Positions 32,188 through 39,776 of a DNA stretch of 64,000 bases are shown piece after piece (position 1 is the stretch's first letter; each line of letters starts with the position of its first letter). The position numbers and the translations under genes are program-made. Source of the DNA: an uncultured Muribaculaceae bacterium (GTDB lineage Bacteria > Bacteroidota > Bacteroidia > Bacteroidales > Muribaculaceae); assembly GCA_910584365.1 (NCBI GenBank), contig CAJUAF010000005.1, forward strand, positions 62,001 to 126,000, given 5' to 3'. A model generated the notes under the pieces. That model did no database searches. It was not told where the DNA came from and saw nothing but the letters and a program-made list of their open reading frames with translations.

Positions 32188-33255
32188 TTATTTCAGGGTC
32201 AGGGGAATCAGGGGGGTGGACTCGAAGCGAGGGAGGGCCATTAGCTGGACGGTTGCGAGCCGGGCGTAAGGGGTGTTTGATCCGTCCCCCACGATGGCTC
32301 CCGCTCCGGTCAGCGCTTCTTCGACGGTACGGAGGGCAATTTCCGGGTTGTTGTTGTCTTTGCTCAGATGGCAGAGGAAGATGGTCCGCAGGCGGGGGGT
32401 GTAAATGCGGGCCAGATACTCGGCGGTCACTTTGTTGTCGAGATGCCCCGTGACCGAGCGGATACGTCCCTTGAGATATTCGGGATAGCTCCCCGCCGAG
32501 AGCATATCGTCGTCATAATTGGCTTCGATCATCAGGTAGTTGGCCTGGCGCATATAGAAGTCGGCCCGCTCGGAGATGCATCCCAGATCGGTGGCGACCA
32601 CCAGATTGTGGCTTCCGTAAGAAATCATGAATCCGGCGTTGTCCGTGCCGTCGTGCATCACCTCGAACGCGGTCAGCGTAAACGGCCCGATTTTAAAGGG
32701 ATGTTCCTTGTAAATCGGGCGATGGTAGTCCTTGATGCGGTTGGAGATGCTGTGGCGGCGCAGCATCCCGTTGAGGGTGCGGGGGGTGCAGAAGACCCCC
32801 ATGTGCATACGTTTGCGAATCAGAGGATAGACGAAACGGACATGGTCGGAATGGTCGTGGGTAAGGATGATTCCGAGAATGGACTCCATCTTTATGCCGT
32901 GGCGCCGCAGTTCGGGGAGGACTGTGTCGGGGCTTACTCCGGCGTCAATCAGGATGCCTTTGTCTACGTTGCCGATATAGGCGCAGTTGCCCGAACTTCC
33001 CGAGCCGAAGGAGATGAACTGGAGCCGGTCGCAGACAGGATGGACCTCAAGGGGAGTGAGGTCATCGTCGCCGAACATCTCTTCGGGAAGCCTGCGCTGG
33101 CCGTGAATCCTCTCCTGCTCGCGGGCTGCGGCCCTCTCTATCGACGGGTGGACGGGGAGCGGCCCGGTCCCCGGAATAATAGCCGAGGGGTCGAGATCGT
33201 CGAACAGTCCGGGGACGGAGTCGTTGACAGAGGGGTATTTCTTATATCGGGCCAT
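32188..33255 (-). CDS. MBL-fold metallohydrolase (YycJ/WalJ-like)
   Basis: 355 residues. An N-terminal polar extension of about 75 residues precedes the metallo-beta-lactamase domain. FISFGSGSSGNCAYIGN is typical of the YycJ branch. The metal motif HDHSDH is near residue 135, followed by FEVMHDGTDNAGF, VATDLGCIS, SVTGHLDNK and LCHLSKDNNNPE. YycJ-like enzymes are probable dinuclear zinc phosphodiesterases/5' exonucleases linked to DNA repair or cell-wall control. The long N-terminal extension is unusual. It is 30 bases downstream of the RsmI-like gene on the same strand. Confidence 0.88.
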   Translation of the reverse strand: MARYKKYPSVNDSVPGLFDDLDPSAIIPGTGPLPVHPSIERAAAREQERIHGQRRLPEEMFGDDDLTPLEVHPVCDRLQFISFGSGSSGNCAYIGNVDKGILIDAGVSPDTVLPELRRHGIKMESILGIILTHDHSDHVRFVYPLIRKRMHMGVFCTPRTLNGMLRRHSISNRIKDYHRPIYKEHPFKIGPFTLTAFEVMHDGTDNAGFMISYGSHNLVVATDLGCISERADFYMRQANYLMIEANYDDDMLSAGSYPEYLKGRIRSVTGHLDNKVTAEYLARIYTPRLRTIFLCHLSKDNNNPEIALRTVEEALTGAGAIVGDGSNTPYARLATVQLMALPRFESTPLIPLTLK

Positions 33256-33285
33256 TGTCTTGTATCCGGCAGCCTGTCGGAAGGA

Positions 33286-33990
33286 TTATCCGAAGAGCAG
33301 GAATATAGTCGGTATTTTGTCGAAATCGTATTTTTCTTTTCCCCAGCGGGAGAGGGGAAGGGTGACTATCCGTTCTGCCTCTCCGGTGATGCCGGAGGCT
33401 ACGCATAGCTTCATCGAGGGGGGAAGCGCCGAGACGAGTTCCGCTATCAGGCGGTTGTTGCGGTAAGGGGTCTCGATGAAAATCTGGGTCTGCCGCTCGC
33501 GCAGAATCCGGCGTTCCATCTCCTTGAGCTTAGCCCCCCGCTGGGGCTGATGGATAGGGAGATAGCCGTTGAACGCGAAACTCTGACCGTTGAATCCGGA
33601 GGCCATCAGTGCCATCAGGATGCTGGAAGGACCCACAAGAGGAACCACCCGCAGACCGCGGCTTTGAGCCACCGCCACGACGTCGGCGCCCGGATCGGCC
33701 ACCGCCGGACATCCCGCTTCGGAAATCACTCCCATGGAGTGGCCTTCCTCAAGGGGACGCAGCATGGCGGGAACGTCAGCCGGGGCTGTATGTTCGTCAA
33801 GGACAGTGAATTCCAGGGAGTCGATGTCAATGGAGCGGTCGCATTTCTTCAGGAAGCGGCGCGCCGATCTGACGTTCTCCACGATGAAATGTTTTATCTC
33901 CCGCAGTATTTCCGTGTTATATGCGGGCAGCGAGCGCTCCAGGGGGGCGTTGTTGTCCAGCGGTACCGGGAAAAGATAAAGCGCTGCCAT
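33286..33990 (-). CDS. SAM-dependent methyltransferase, tetrapyrrole-methylase fold (RsmI-like)
   Basis: 234 residues. Motifs are MGVISEAGCPAVADPGADVV (SAM-binding glycine/proline loop), VVPLVGPSSILMALMASGFNGQSFAFNGYLP and IFIETPYRNN. These are characteristic of RsmI, which 2'-O-methylates C1402 of 16S rRNA. The N-terminal LFPVPLDNNAPLERSLPAYNTEIL is the shortened form seen in a second Bacteroidetes paralogue. It may therefore be RsmI or a related enzyme. It lies 11 bases from the ribH stop on the same strand. Confidence 0.85.
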   Translation of the reverse strand: MAALYLFPVPLDNNAPLERSLPAYNTEILREIKHFIVENVRSARRFLKKCDRSIDIDSLEFTVLDEHTAPADVPAMLRPLEEGHSMGVISEAGCPAVADPGADVVAVAQSRGLRVVPLVGPSSILMALMASGFNGQSFAFNGYLPIHQPQRGAKLKEMERRILRERQTQIFIETPYRNNRLIAELVSALPPSMKLCVASGITGEAERIVTLPLSRWGKEKYDFDKIPTIFLLFG

Positions 33991-34001
33991 GATCCGTAGT
34001 G

Positions 34002-34493
34002 TCAGAGGTTGCTGACCTTGTTCTTGAAGTCAACCATCATGATAGCGGCTTCGGCGGCCTCGGCGCCCTTGTTGCCGAGGGGACCGCCGGCGCGGTCAAT
34101 GGCGTCCTGCTCGGTGTCGACGGTGAGGACCCCGAAGATTACGGGGGTATCACAGTCGGCGTTGAGGGCGGTGACTCCCTGGGTTACGCTCTGGCATACG
34201 TAGTCGAAATGGGGCGTTCCGCCGCGTATGACGCAGCCGAAGACGATTACTGCGTCATAGAGCGACGCCTCGATAAGCTGGGAAGCGGCGAAGGTAAGCT
34301 CCACAGCGCCGGGGACATGGAAAACGTCCACGGTTCCTGCGGGGTAACCTTCGGATTTGAAAACGCCTAAGGCTCCTTCGGTGAGGGCCGAGGTTATGTG
34401 GCCGTTCCACCGGGCGGCCACAATGGCTACCCTGAGATCTTCTATTTTCGGGAGCTGCCCGGCAGGGGCGGCTCCGGCTATGCCTGTTGACAT
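34002..34493 (-). CDS. ribH: 6,7-dimethyl-8-ribityllumazine synthase
   Basis: 163 residues. Lumazine synthase condenses ribitylaminouracil with dihydroxybutanone phosphate to make the riboflavin precursor. Motifs are VAARWNGHITSALTEGAL, VFHVPGAVELTFAASQLI, VFGCVIRGGTPHFDYVC (catalytic His) and VIFGVLTVDTEQDAIDRAGG...NKGAEAAEAAI. The length is normal. It lies 14 bases downstream of the SIS-domain gene. I saw no FMN riboswitch-like sequence before it. Confidence 0.97.
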   Translation of the reverse strand: MSTGIAGAAPAGQLPKIEDLRVAIVAARWNGHITSALTEGALGVFKSEGYPAGTVDVFHVPGAVELTFAASQLIEASLYDAVIVFGCVIRGGTPHFDYVCQSVTQGVTALNADCDTPVIFGVLTVDTEQDAIDRAGGPLGNKGAEAAEAAIMMVDFKNKVSNL

Positions 34494-34507
34494 GATGTTT
34501 GCTCTTT

Positions 34508-35119
34508 TTACTTGTTGTTATAGGTTCTGGCAGCGTGTCCCAGGTAGCCGCCATGATGGCGCATCGCATACTGGGCGACCGTGAAGCCGGTGGCCTTCAT
34601 TACGTTGACCACAAGGACGTCTCCGATTACGGTCATCATAGTGGTGGAGGTTGTCGGGGTCAGTCCGAGAGGACAGACTTCCGGCGCTCCTCCGGTGAAG
34701 AGGGTGGCGTCGGCCATCTTGGCCAGCTGACTGTCGGCGTTGCCTGTAATCACTATGATGGGGATTCCGGGGACCAGACGGCGCGCCAGGTCGACAAGCT
34801 CCAGAATCTCGCGGGTTTTGCCGGAGTTGGAAATCAGGAGCATGACGTCATCGGACTGGAGAATCCCCAGGTCGCCGTGCTGGGCTTCGGCGGGGTGGAG
34901 ATTCACAGCGGGAATCCCGGTGGAGCAGAAGGTGGTGGCTATGTTCATGGCGATCTGGCCGGCTTTGCCCATGCCGGAGGTCACCAGCTTGCCTCCGCGT
35001 CGGGAGACATACTCGACTATCAGGTTTACCGCCCGTTCGTAATCGTCGGTAACCGGTATGTTCTGTATGGCGCGACTCTCCGCAAGGAGAATCTCTCGCA
35101 TTGACTCTTTTATATCCAT
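34508..35119 (-). CDS. SIS-domain sugar-phosphate isomerase (KdsD/KpsF/GutQ-like, without CBS domains)
   Basis: 203 residues from ATG 35119. The SIS fold shows LVTSGMGKAGQIAMNIATTFCSTG, VNLHPAEAQHGDLGILQSDDVMLLISNSGKTREIL and LTPTTSTTMM. The HPAEAQHGDLG block is diagnostic of arabinose-5-phosphate isomerase, which makes the precursor of KDO. The usual C-terminal CBS pair is absent, giving a short form. The ORF extends to 35173, but the promoter at 35138-35168 puts the transcription start downstream of that ATG, so 35119 is preferred. Confidence 0.88.
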   Translation of the reverse strand: MDIKESMREILLAESRAIQNIPVTDDYERAVNLIVEYVSRRGGKLVTSGMGKAGQIAMNIATTFCSTGIPAVNLHPAEAQHGDLGILQSDDVMLLISNSGKTREILELVDLARRLVPGIPIIVITGNADSQLAKMADATLFTGGAPEVCPLGLTPTTSTTMMTVIGDVLVVNVMKATGFTVAQYAMRHHGGYLGHAARTYNNK

Positions 35120-35137
35120 CGTTTCGGAATAGGAATA

Positions 35138-35168
35138 CAAAGATAGTTTATTCCGCGCGATTTTCAAA
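35138..35168 (-). promoter_or_regulatory. Promoter for the KdsD-like/ribH genes
   Basis: On the minus strand: TTTG (35168-35165), 19 bases, then TATCTTTG (35145-35138). It overlaps the end of the thioesterase gene, and the ATG at 35119 lies 18 bases beyond. Confidence 0.82.
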
Positions 35169-35633
35169 ATCAAGCAGGGATTTAACCCACAGCGGGGGAA
35201 TCGCTACGCCCCGGGCCGTGGCGGGATCGAAACCGGCCATGACGGTGCGGGCGGTGCATTTTACATCGCCGTTGTCGGGATTGAGGATCCGCTGTTCGAG
35301 GATGAAGCTGTGTTCCGACATATCGCCGACGGCTGTCAGAACGGTCAGTGGCTCATCGAAATAAGCCGGAGAATGGAAACTGGCGTTGATGTTTACCACC
35401 ACTACGGTGGCCGAGTGCCAGTCCACCGGTCCGTCCAGAACTTTTTCGAAGTAACGCACTTTGGCCAGGTCGAGCAGCTGGAGGTAGACCGAGTTGTTGA
35501 CGTGGCCGAAGATGTCGATGTCATTGAAGCGCAGCTGTGCCTGGAGCGCATGGTGGAAAGGTGCCCGCGGAGCCGGGACTTTAGGGTTGGGGCAGTCGGG
35601 GACGCGGATTTCAGTGTTGGATATCTTTTTCAT
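35148..35633 (-). CDS. Acyl-CoA thioesterase (hotdog fold, 4HBT type)
   Basis: 161 residues. The hotdog domain begins ALQAQLRFNDIDIFGHVNNSVYLQLLDLAKVRYF, which contains the D-x-x-GHVNN motif of 4-hydroxybenzoyl-CoA/YbgC thioesterases. INASFHSPAYFDEPLTVLTAVGDMSEHSFILEQRI follows. The enzyme hydrolyses acyl-CoA; the chain preference is unknown. It lies between the DUF721 gene and the KdsD-like gene, and its 3' end carries the latter's promoter. Confidence 0.9.
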   Translation of the reverse strand: MKKISNTEIRVPDCPNPKVPAPRAPFHHALQAQLRFNDIDIFGHVNNSVYLQLLDLAKVRYFEKVLDGPVDWHSATVVVVNINASFHSPAYFDEPLTVLTAVGDMSEHSFILEQRILNPDNGDVKCTARTVMAGFDPATARGVAIPPLWVKSLLDFENRAE

Positions 35634-35682
35634 CGTGGATGGGTTTTCGGGAGGTTGCGGGCGGGAGATTTCCGGGCGGTCC

Positions 35683-35973
35683 TTAATGGAAGCGGATTCC
35701 GCGGATTACCTGGCGCCCGAGAATATCGTTGATCCGGCTGACGATGGCGTCGCGCCGGAACGACAGTTCGCTTTTGAGCGGACCGGAGGAGATGTTGACG
35801 TGGAGTATGCCGTCTTTGACATATCGGCGCGTGGTGAAGCGGTTCACTCCCGGCCCTACGATATCGGCCCAGAGGTATGAGGCACGCATGGCGAGCATTT
35901 CGTCCTTGCGGGCCGAGGTGTCCATTACCTGGTCTATGATCTGCCTGATTGACAGAGGATCGGTCCTTTTCAT
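35683..35973 (-). CDS. DUF721 (DciA-like) protein
   Basis: 96 residues from ATG 35973. An upstream ATG would overlap recF. The sequence MKRTDPLSIRQIIDQVMDTS, MRASYLWADIVGPGVNRFTTRRYVKDGILHVNISS cut at its centre, and LKSELSFRRDAIVSRINDIL has the DUF721 pattern. This family includes DciA, which helps load the replicative helicase in bacteria lacking DnaC, and it is commonly found beside recF. It starts 11 bases after the recF stop. A replication role is inferred from family and context. Confidence 0.88.
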   Translation of the reverse strand: MKRTDPLSIRQIIDQVMDTSARKDEMLAMRASYLWADIVGPGVNRFTTRRYVKDGILHVNISSGPLKSELSFRRDAIVSRINDILGRQVIRGIRFH

Positions 35974-35984
35974 ACGTCCTGGAA

Positions 35985-37082
35985 TCAGATTGGGGTGAAC
36001 GTTCCGGCCTCCACCAGCCATGAGCGGTGGTCGGGACCGGCGTGGGCGATGATGTTGTCGAGGTTGCCGCGGTTGGTGTCGGTGATGAATATCTGGCCGA
36101 AACCGCTTCCGGAGACAACTTCCACCAGGCGTTCCACGCGCCCGGCGTCGAGCCGGTCGAAGATGTCGTCGAGCAGAAGCATAGGTTTCATCCCCGACGC
36201 GTCTTCCAGAAATTCATACTGGGCCAGGCGCAGGGAGAGGGTATAGGTCTTGCACTGTCCCTGGGAGGCTACGCGCCTGACGGGCATACCGTCAAGCCAA
36301 AGGTCGAGGTCGTCGCGGTGAGGCCCTACGGAAGTATAGCCCACGATTTCGTCATGGCGCCGCGCCGAATCGAGCATGGTCCCGAAATCCAGGCCGGAGG
36401 AAACAAGGTGGCTTTTCAGGCCGATAGCGGGGACTTCTCCTTCGGCTGCGATTCCGGCATATCGTCTGGCGAATATTTCCGTCAGCCGTTCTACCCATTG
36501 CTGCCGGGCGGAAGTGAGGTATAGGGCGGAGCGTTCCATCGCGAGTTCGACGGAGAGATACAGGCCGGAGTCGGCGCAATGGTCGCGCAGCAGTTTGTTG
36601 CGTTGCTGCAATGCCCGGCCGTAGCGGATCAGGTGGTCGAGGTAGACGGGGTCGCTCTGGGAGATGACCATGTCCATCAGGCGACGGCGCTCCTCACCGG
36701 TGCCGGTGATGAGGTCGCTGTCCGCCGGAGAGGCGATGACCAGGGGGAAAGAGCCGATATGGGCGCTCAGCCGGTCGTATTCTTTGCCGGAGCGCTTGAA
36801 ACTCTTGCGACGCCCGTGCTGGAGTCCGAGGGTCAGTTCCTCGTCGATTCCCCGGCGTTCATAGTTTCCGCGCAGGGTTGCGAACGTCTCTCCGCGCCGG
36901 ATCAGCTGCATATCGGGGAGCCCGGAGAAACTTTTACAGAAACTCAGGTAATAGACCGCGTCGAGGAGATTGCTCTTCCCCATGCCGTTATTCCCCAGCA
37001 GGCAGTTGACTTTAGGCGAAAACTCTAACTGAGCTTCCGGAATATTCTTGAAGTTTGTGATTGCCAGCCGATTGAGTTTCAT
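35985..37082 (-). CDS. recF: DNA replication and repair protein RecF
   Basis: 365 residues from ATG 37082. Motifs are MKLNRLAITNFKNIPEAQLE, Walker A GNNGMGKSN (near residue 30), the signature region VASQGQCKTYTLSLRLAQYEFL and Walker B PMLLLDDIFDRLDAGRVERL, then IFITDTNRGNLDN. RecF is an SMC-like ATPase that directs RecR/RecO loading of RecA at gaps. The ORF reads open to 37322, but that extension overlaps menA and lacks family similarity. It partners functionally with recO at 16879. Confidence 0.96.
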   Translation of the reverse strand: MKLNRLAITNFKNIPEAQLEFSPKVNCLLGNNGMGKSNLLDAVYYLSFCKSFSGLPDMQLIRRGETFATLRGNYERRGIDEELTLGLQHGRRKSFKRSGKEYDRLSAHIGSFPLVIASPADSDLITGTGEERRRLMDMVISQSDPVYLDHLIRYGRALQQRNKLLRDHCADSGLYLSVELAMERSALYLTSARQQWVERLTEIFARRYAGIAAEGEVPAIGLKSHLVSSGLDFGTMLDSARRHDEIVGYTSVGPHRDDLDLWLDGMPVRRVASQGQCKTYTLSLRLAQYEFLEDASGMKPMLLLDDIFDRLDAGRVERLVEVVSGSGFGQIFITDTNRGNLDNIIAHAGPDHRSWLVEAGTFTPI

Positions 37083-37096
37083 CGGAATATAGTTCT

Positions 37097-38035
37097 TTAC
37101 AGATTGACAAGCAGGAAGGAGAGGGAAAACAGGAACATCAGCATTGCTGTCATCCCCAGTGCCGGATTCAGCCGCCGGCCGTCGTTGCGGCGTATATAGA
37201 GCCATACGGCGATATGTCCGGCAAGATAGAGACCGGGGAAAAGAAGGGTCCAGGGAGCGGCGTCGAGCCACAGGCCGACGGTCATTGCCGCAGCAAGGAG
37301 TCCGTCGACAAGGTAAGCCCACAGGACGGCACGGCGTCCGAAGACCACGGCCGTTGTCAGCTTGCCGGAGGAGGCATCATCTTCGTAGTCCCGGTAATTG
37401 TTGACAATCAGTAGGTTTGCGGCCATGAGGCCCATAGCCAATCCGGCTATGAAGTCGCTGAAAGAATAATATCCGGCCTGGAGGTAGAAGGTCAGGGAAA
37501 CGGGCACGAGCCCGAAGAAGACAACCACGGCGATTTCACCCATGGCGTTACGTGACAGGGGGAACGGCCCGGCGGAATAGCTCAGGGCCCCTATGAAGAT
37601 GAACAGACCCGCCAGAACCAGCCACCAGCCACCCCAGTAAATCAGCGAGCAGCCGATGATGGCGGCAAGAAGGAAAGTGAGCGCGGTGGCGCGGTGCATC
37701 GCCTGAGGGGTGATGTCCCCTTCGGTGACTCCGCGGCGCGGGCCGCTGCGTCCTTTTTTGTCGAGTCCGTCCTTGAAATCGTAATATTCGTTTGCGAAGT
37801 TGCATCCTATCTGGGCCGTGGCGGCAAACAGAAGACACAATAGGGCCGGAAGCCAATGGAAATGTCCCTTCTGGAGGGCAAGACCCGATGCCATCACCAC
37901 TCCGGCTGCGGAAACCGGGAGTGTGCGCAGGCGCATGGCCTCCACCCATGCCCGGAATGCAGATGGATGTCCCTGAGACCCGGCTTTACCGGTCCCGGAA
38001 TCCGAACGTCTGTCGGCAGTTCTGTTCTTTTTCAT
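37097..38035 (-). CDS. menA: 1,4-dihydroxy-2-naphthoate polyprenyltransferase
   Basis: 312 residues from ATG 38035, chosen because the promoter box ends eight bases upstream. UbiA-type prenyltransferase with about nine membrane segments. The first aspartate motif is NFANEYYDFKDGLDKKGRSG and the second is NNYRDYEDDASSGKLTTAVVFGR. MenA prenylates DHNA in menaquinone synthesis. RLRTLPVSAAGVVMASGLAL is the typical N-terminal helix. Other men genes are not in the window. Confidence 0.93.
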   Translation of the reverse strand: MKKNRTADRRSDSGTGKAGSQGHPSAFRAWVEAMRLRTLPVSAAGVVMASGLALQKGHFHWLPALLCLLFAATAQIGCNFANEYYDFKDGLDKKGRSGPRRGVTEGDITPQAMHRATALTFLLAAIIGCSLIYWGGWWLVLAGLFIFIGALSYSAGPFPLSRNAMGEIAVVVFFGLVPVSLTFYLQAGYYSFSDFIAGLAMGLMAANLLIVNNYRDYEDDASSGKLTTAVVFGRRAVLWAYLVDGLLAAAMTVGLWLDAAPWTLLFPGLYLAGHIAVWLYIRRNDGRRLNPALGMTAMLMFLFSLSFLLVNL

Positions 38036-38043
38036 CTTGTATG

Positions 38044-38075
38044 CAAAGTTACGAAATCCGCCGCAAAAAGACAAC
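38044..38075 (-). promoter_or_regulatory. Promoter for menA
   Basis: On the minus strand: GTTG (38075-38072), 20 bases, then TAACTTTG (38051-38044). The -7 box is exact and the -33 box is the GTTG variant also seen before rimP and the GH30 gene. The leader would be only a few bases. Confidence 0.65.
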
Positions 38076-38151
38076 CTCCCCCGTGTTAACATTTATTTTT
38101 AACAAGCTATTGTTGAGCCGACCTGCCTGGAAAAGATTGATTATCGGTGGG

Positions 38152-38964
38152 TCAGCGGGGGGAGAAGCGGAGGAGAGCGCGGAGCATGGGTTTGCCGTCG
38201 GGGTCGAGCAGTTCGGCGCGGGTTTCGGAGGCGTCGGGGAGAGTGAGGAGCCGGAGGGTCACTTCCATGTCGTAGCGGGCTTCGTGCATATAGGCTATCT
38301 CGAAGCGTGTAAGCCGGTTTGCGTCGTGGAAATCAAGACTCCACTGGTTGAGCAGCAGTTCGATATACCGGGAGGAATTTACGTGGCGGTTGAAGTCGAG
38401 ATCGGTGTACTGGAAGCGGTAACGGATTTCGCGGTAGTCTCCCTCGGCAGGGGAGGCGGGAGGGTTGACAAAACGGAGCCGTCCCGGTTTTTCGACCGGG
38501 CAGTCCCGTCCGGGGATTATGGCTTCGATCCATGATATGCGGGAAATATCCCCGACCTGGCGTGTCTCGGTGTTGATTACGGCCCATACGGTGCGGGCGT
38601 GGCCGATTACCTCGCCGCTGTCGGTGGTGATCTCAAAGTCGCGTTCCGAAAAGAGGCGCGAGATGGAGTTTACCCAGGTGGAAATCCGGTAGGTGTCGTC
38701 TACGCCGGGGTAGCGCTTCATTTCGACGGCGACGCGCGAGAGTACCCACGTCTGCTTTTCCTTCCGTAGAAATTCATATCCGATACCGATCTGGTTGGCG
38801 TGGAGGGTGGCTACCTCGATGAGGCGGTTGATCAGGAGGGTCAGGGGCATTCTCTGTTCGGGGTTACATTCCCCGGGTGTGAGGAAGTATTCTTCGGAAA
38901 AGATTTTGTCTATTCCGTCGAACGAAGATGGGCGGTTAGTCAGCGGATCGCGGGTCATCATCAA
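38152..38964 (-). CDS. Acyl-ACP thioesterase
   Basis: 270 residues, double hotdog. The N-terminal half has LINRLIEVATLHANQIGIGYEFL and TWVLSRVAVEMKRYP. The C-terminal half has YRFQYTDLDFNRHVNSSRYIELLLNQ, the D-x-N-x-H-V-N-N-type catalytic segment of the FatA/Acyl-ACP_TE family. It releases fatty acids from acyl carrier protein. It starts 11 bases after the truA stop on the same strand, and no fatty-acid genes are adjacent. Confidence 0.9.
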   Translation of the reverse strand: MMMTRDPLTNRPSSFDGIDKIFSEEYFLTPGECNPEQRMPLTLLINRLIEVATLHANQIGIGYEFLRKEKQTWVLSRVAVEMKRYPGVDDTYRISTWVNSISRLFSERDFEITTDSGEVIGHARTVWAVINTETRQVGDISRISWIEAIIPGRDCPVEKPGRLRFVNPPASPAEGDYREIRYRFQYTDLDFNRHVNSSRYIELLLNQWSLDFHDANRLTRFEIAYMHEARYDMEVTLRLLTLPDASETRAELLDPDGKPMLRALLRFSPR

Positions 38965-38975
38965 GGAGTTAGGGG

Positions 38976-39776
38976 TCAGTAGGGATACTTTATATCATGC
39001 AGGAACAGAGGACCGCCGGGCATGGAGGTCCCCGCTGCACAGCGGTCTTTCCGGTCTATGATGTCGCGGAACTGACTGAGGGTCAGTTTGCCGCGTCCGA
39101 CATCGACCAGTGTGCCGACGACTGCCCGGACCATGTTGCGCAGGAAGCGGTCGGCGGTGATTTCAAAGACCCAGGTGTAGGGCCCGGTCTGCTGCCATCT
39201 GGCATGGGTCACCCGGCAGATGTTGGTCTTCGTGTCGGTGTGGAGCTTCGAGAAGGATGTGAAATCCGATATCTCTGTCAGAATTCCGGCTGCGCGGTTC
39301 ATCGCCTCAAAGTCAAGACCCGGAGGCGCCAGCCATGACAGTTCTCGGGGGAAGGGGGTCCGCCGCGTATGGACATGATAATGATACGTCCGGCTGACGG
39401 CGTCAAACCGGGCATGGGCGTCGGGCCGGACCCGGCGGAAGCCGTAGACCACGATGTCGGGCGCCAGCATACAGTTGACGGAATGGAGCAGCCGGGGTTC
39501 CGATGCGGGGTCGATTACGCGGTCCTCCGGAAGGTCGAAATGGGCAATCATGCAGGAGGCGTTCACTCCCGCGTCGGTGCGCCCGGCGCCCGTTACGGGG
39601 AGCGCCGGGAGGCGGAACACGCGGGCGAGAGCTTCCTCCAGAACTTCCTGGACCGAGACTGCTCCGGGCTGGCGCTGCCAGCCGTGGAAATTTTCTCCGC
39701 GGTAGGCCAGCCGCATGAAGTAGCGGACGGTAGCCGGGGAGGAATTTTCAGTCTTTTTCGAGGTAGGTGTAGCCAT
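38976..39776 (-). CDS. truA: tRNA pseudouridine synthase A
   Basis: 266 residues. Modifies U38-U40 of tRNA anticodon stems. The catalytic aspartate is in VTGAGRTDAGVNASCMIAHF. Other motifs are YRGENFHGWQRQPGAVSVQEVL, TYHYHVHTR, FSKLHTDTKTNICRV and DRFLRNMVRAVVGTLVDVGRGK. The annotated start overlaps speA by 29 bases; the next in-frame ATG (39716, MRLAYRGENFHG) would avoid the overlap and keep the core. All catalytic features are present. Confidence 0.95.
   Translation of the reverse strand: MATPTSKKTENSSPATVRYFMRLAYRGENFHGWQRQPGAVSVQEVLEEALARVFRLPALPVTGAGRTDAGVNASCMIAHFDLPEDRVIDPASEPRLLHSVNCMLAPDIVVYGFRRVRPDAHARFDAVSRTYHYHVHTRRTPFPRELSWLAPPGLDFEAMNRAAGILTEISDFTSFSKLHTDTKTNICRVTHARWQQTGPYTWVFEITADRFLRNMVRAVVGTLVDVGRGKLTLSQFRDIIDRKDRCAAGTSMPGGPLFLHDIKYPY

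Noticed and set aside
34494..34507. FMN riboswitch before ribH
   Set aside because: The gap to the upstream gene is 14 bases and ribH is inside a transcript. No riboswitch-like leader exists.
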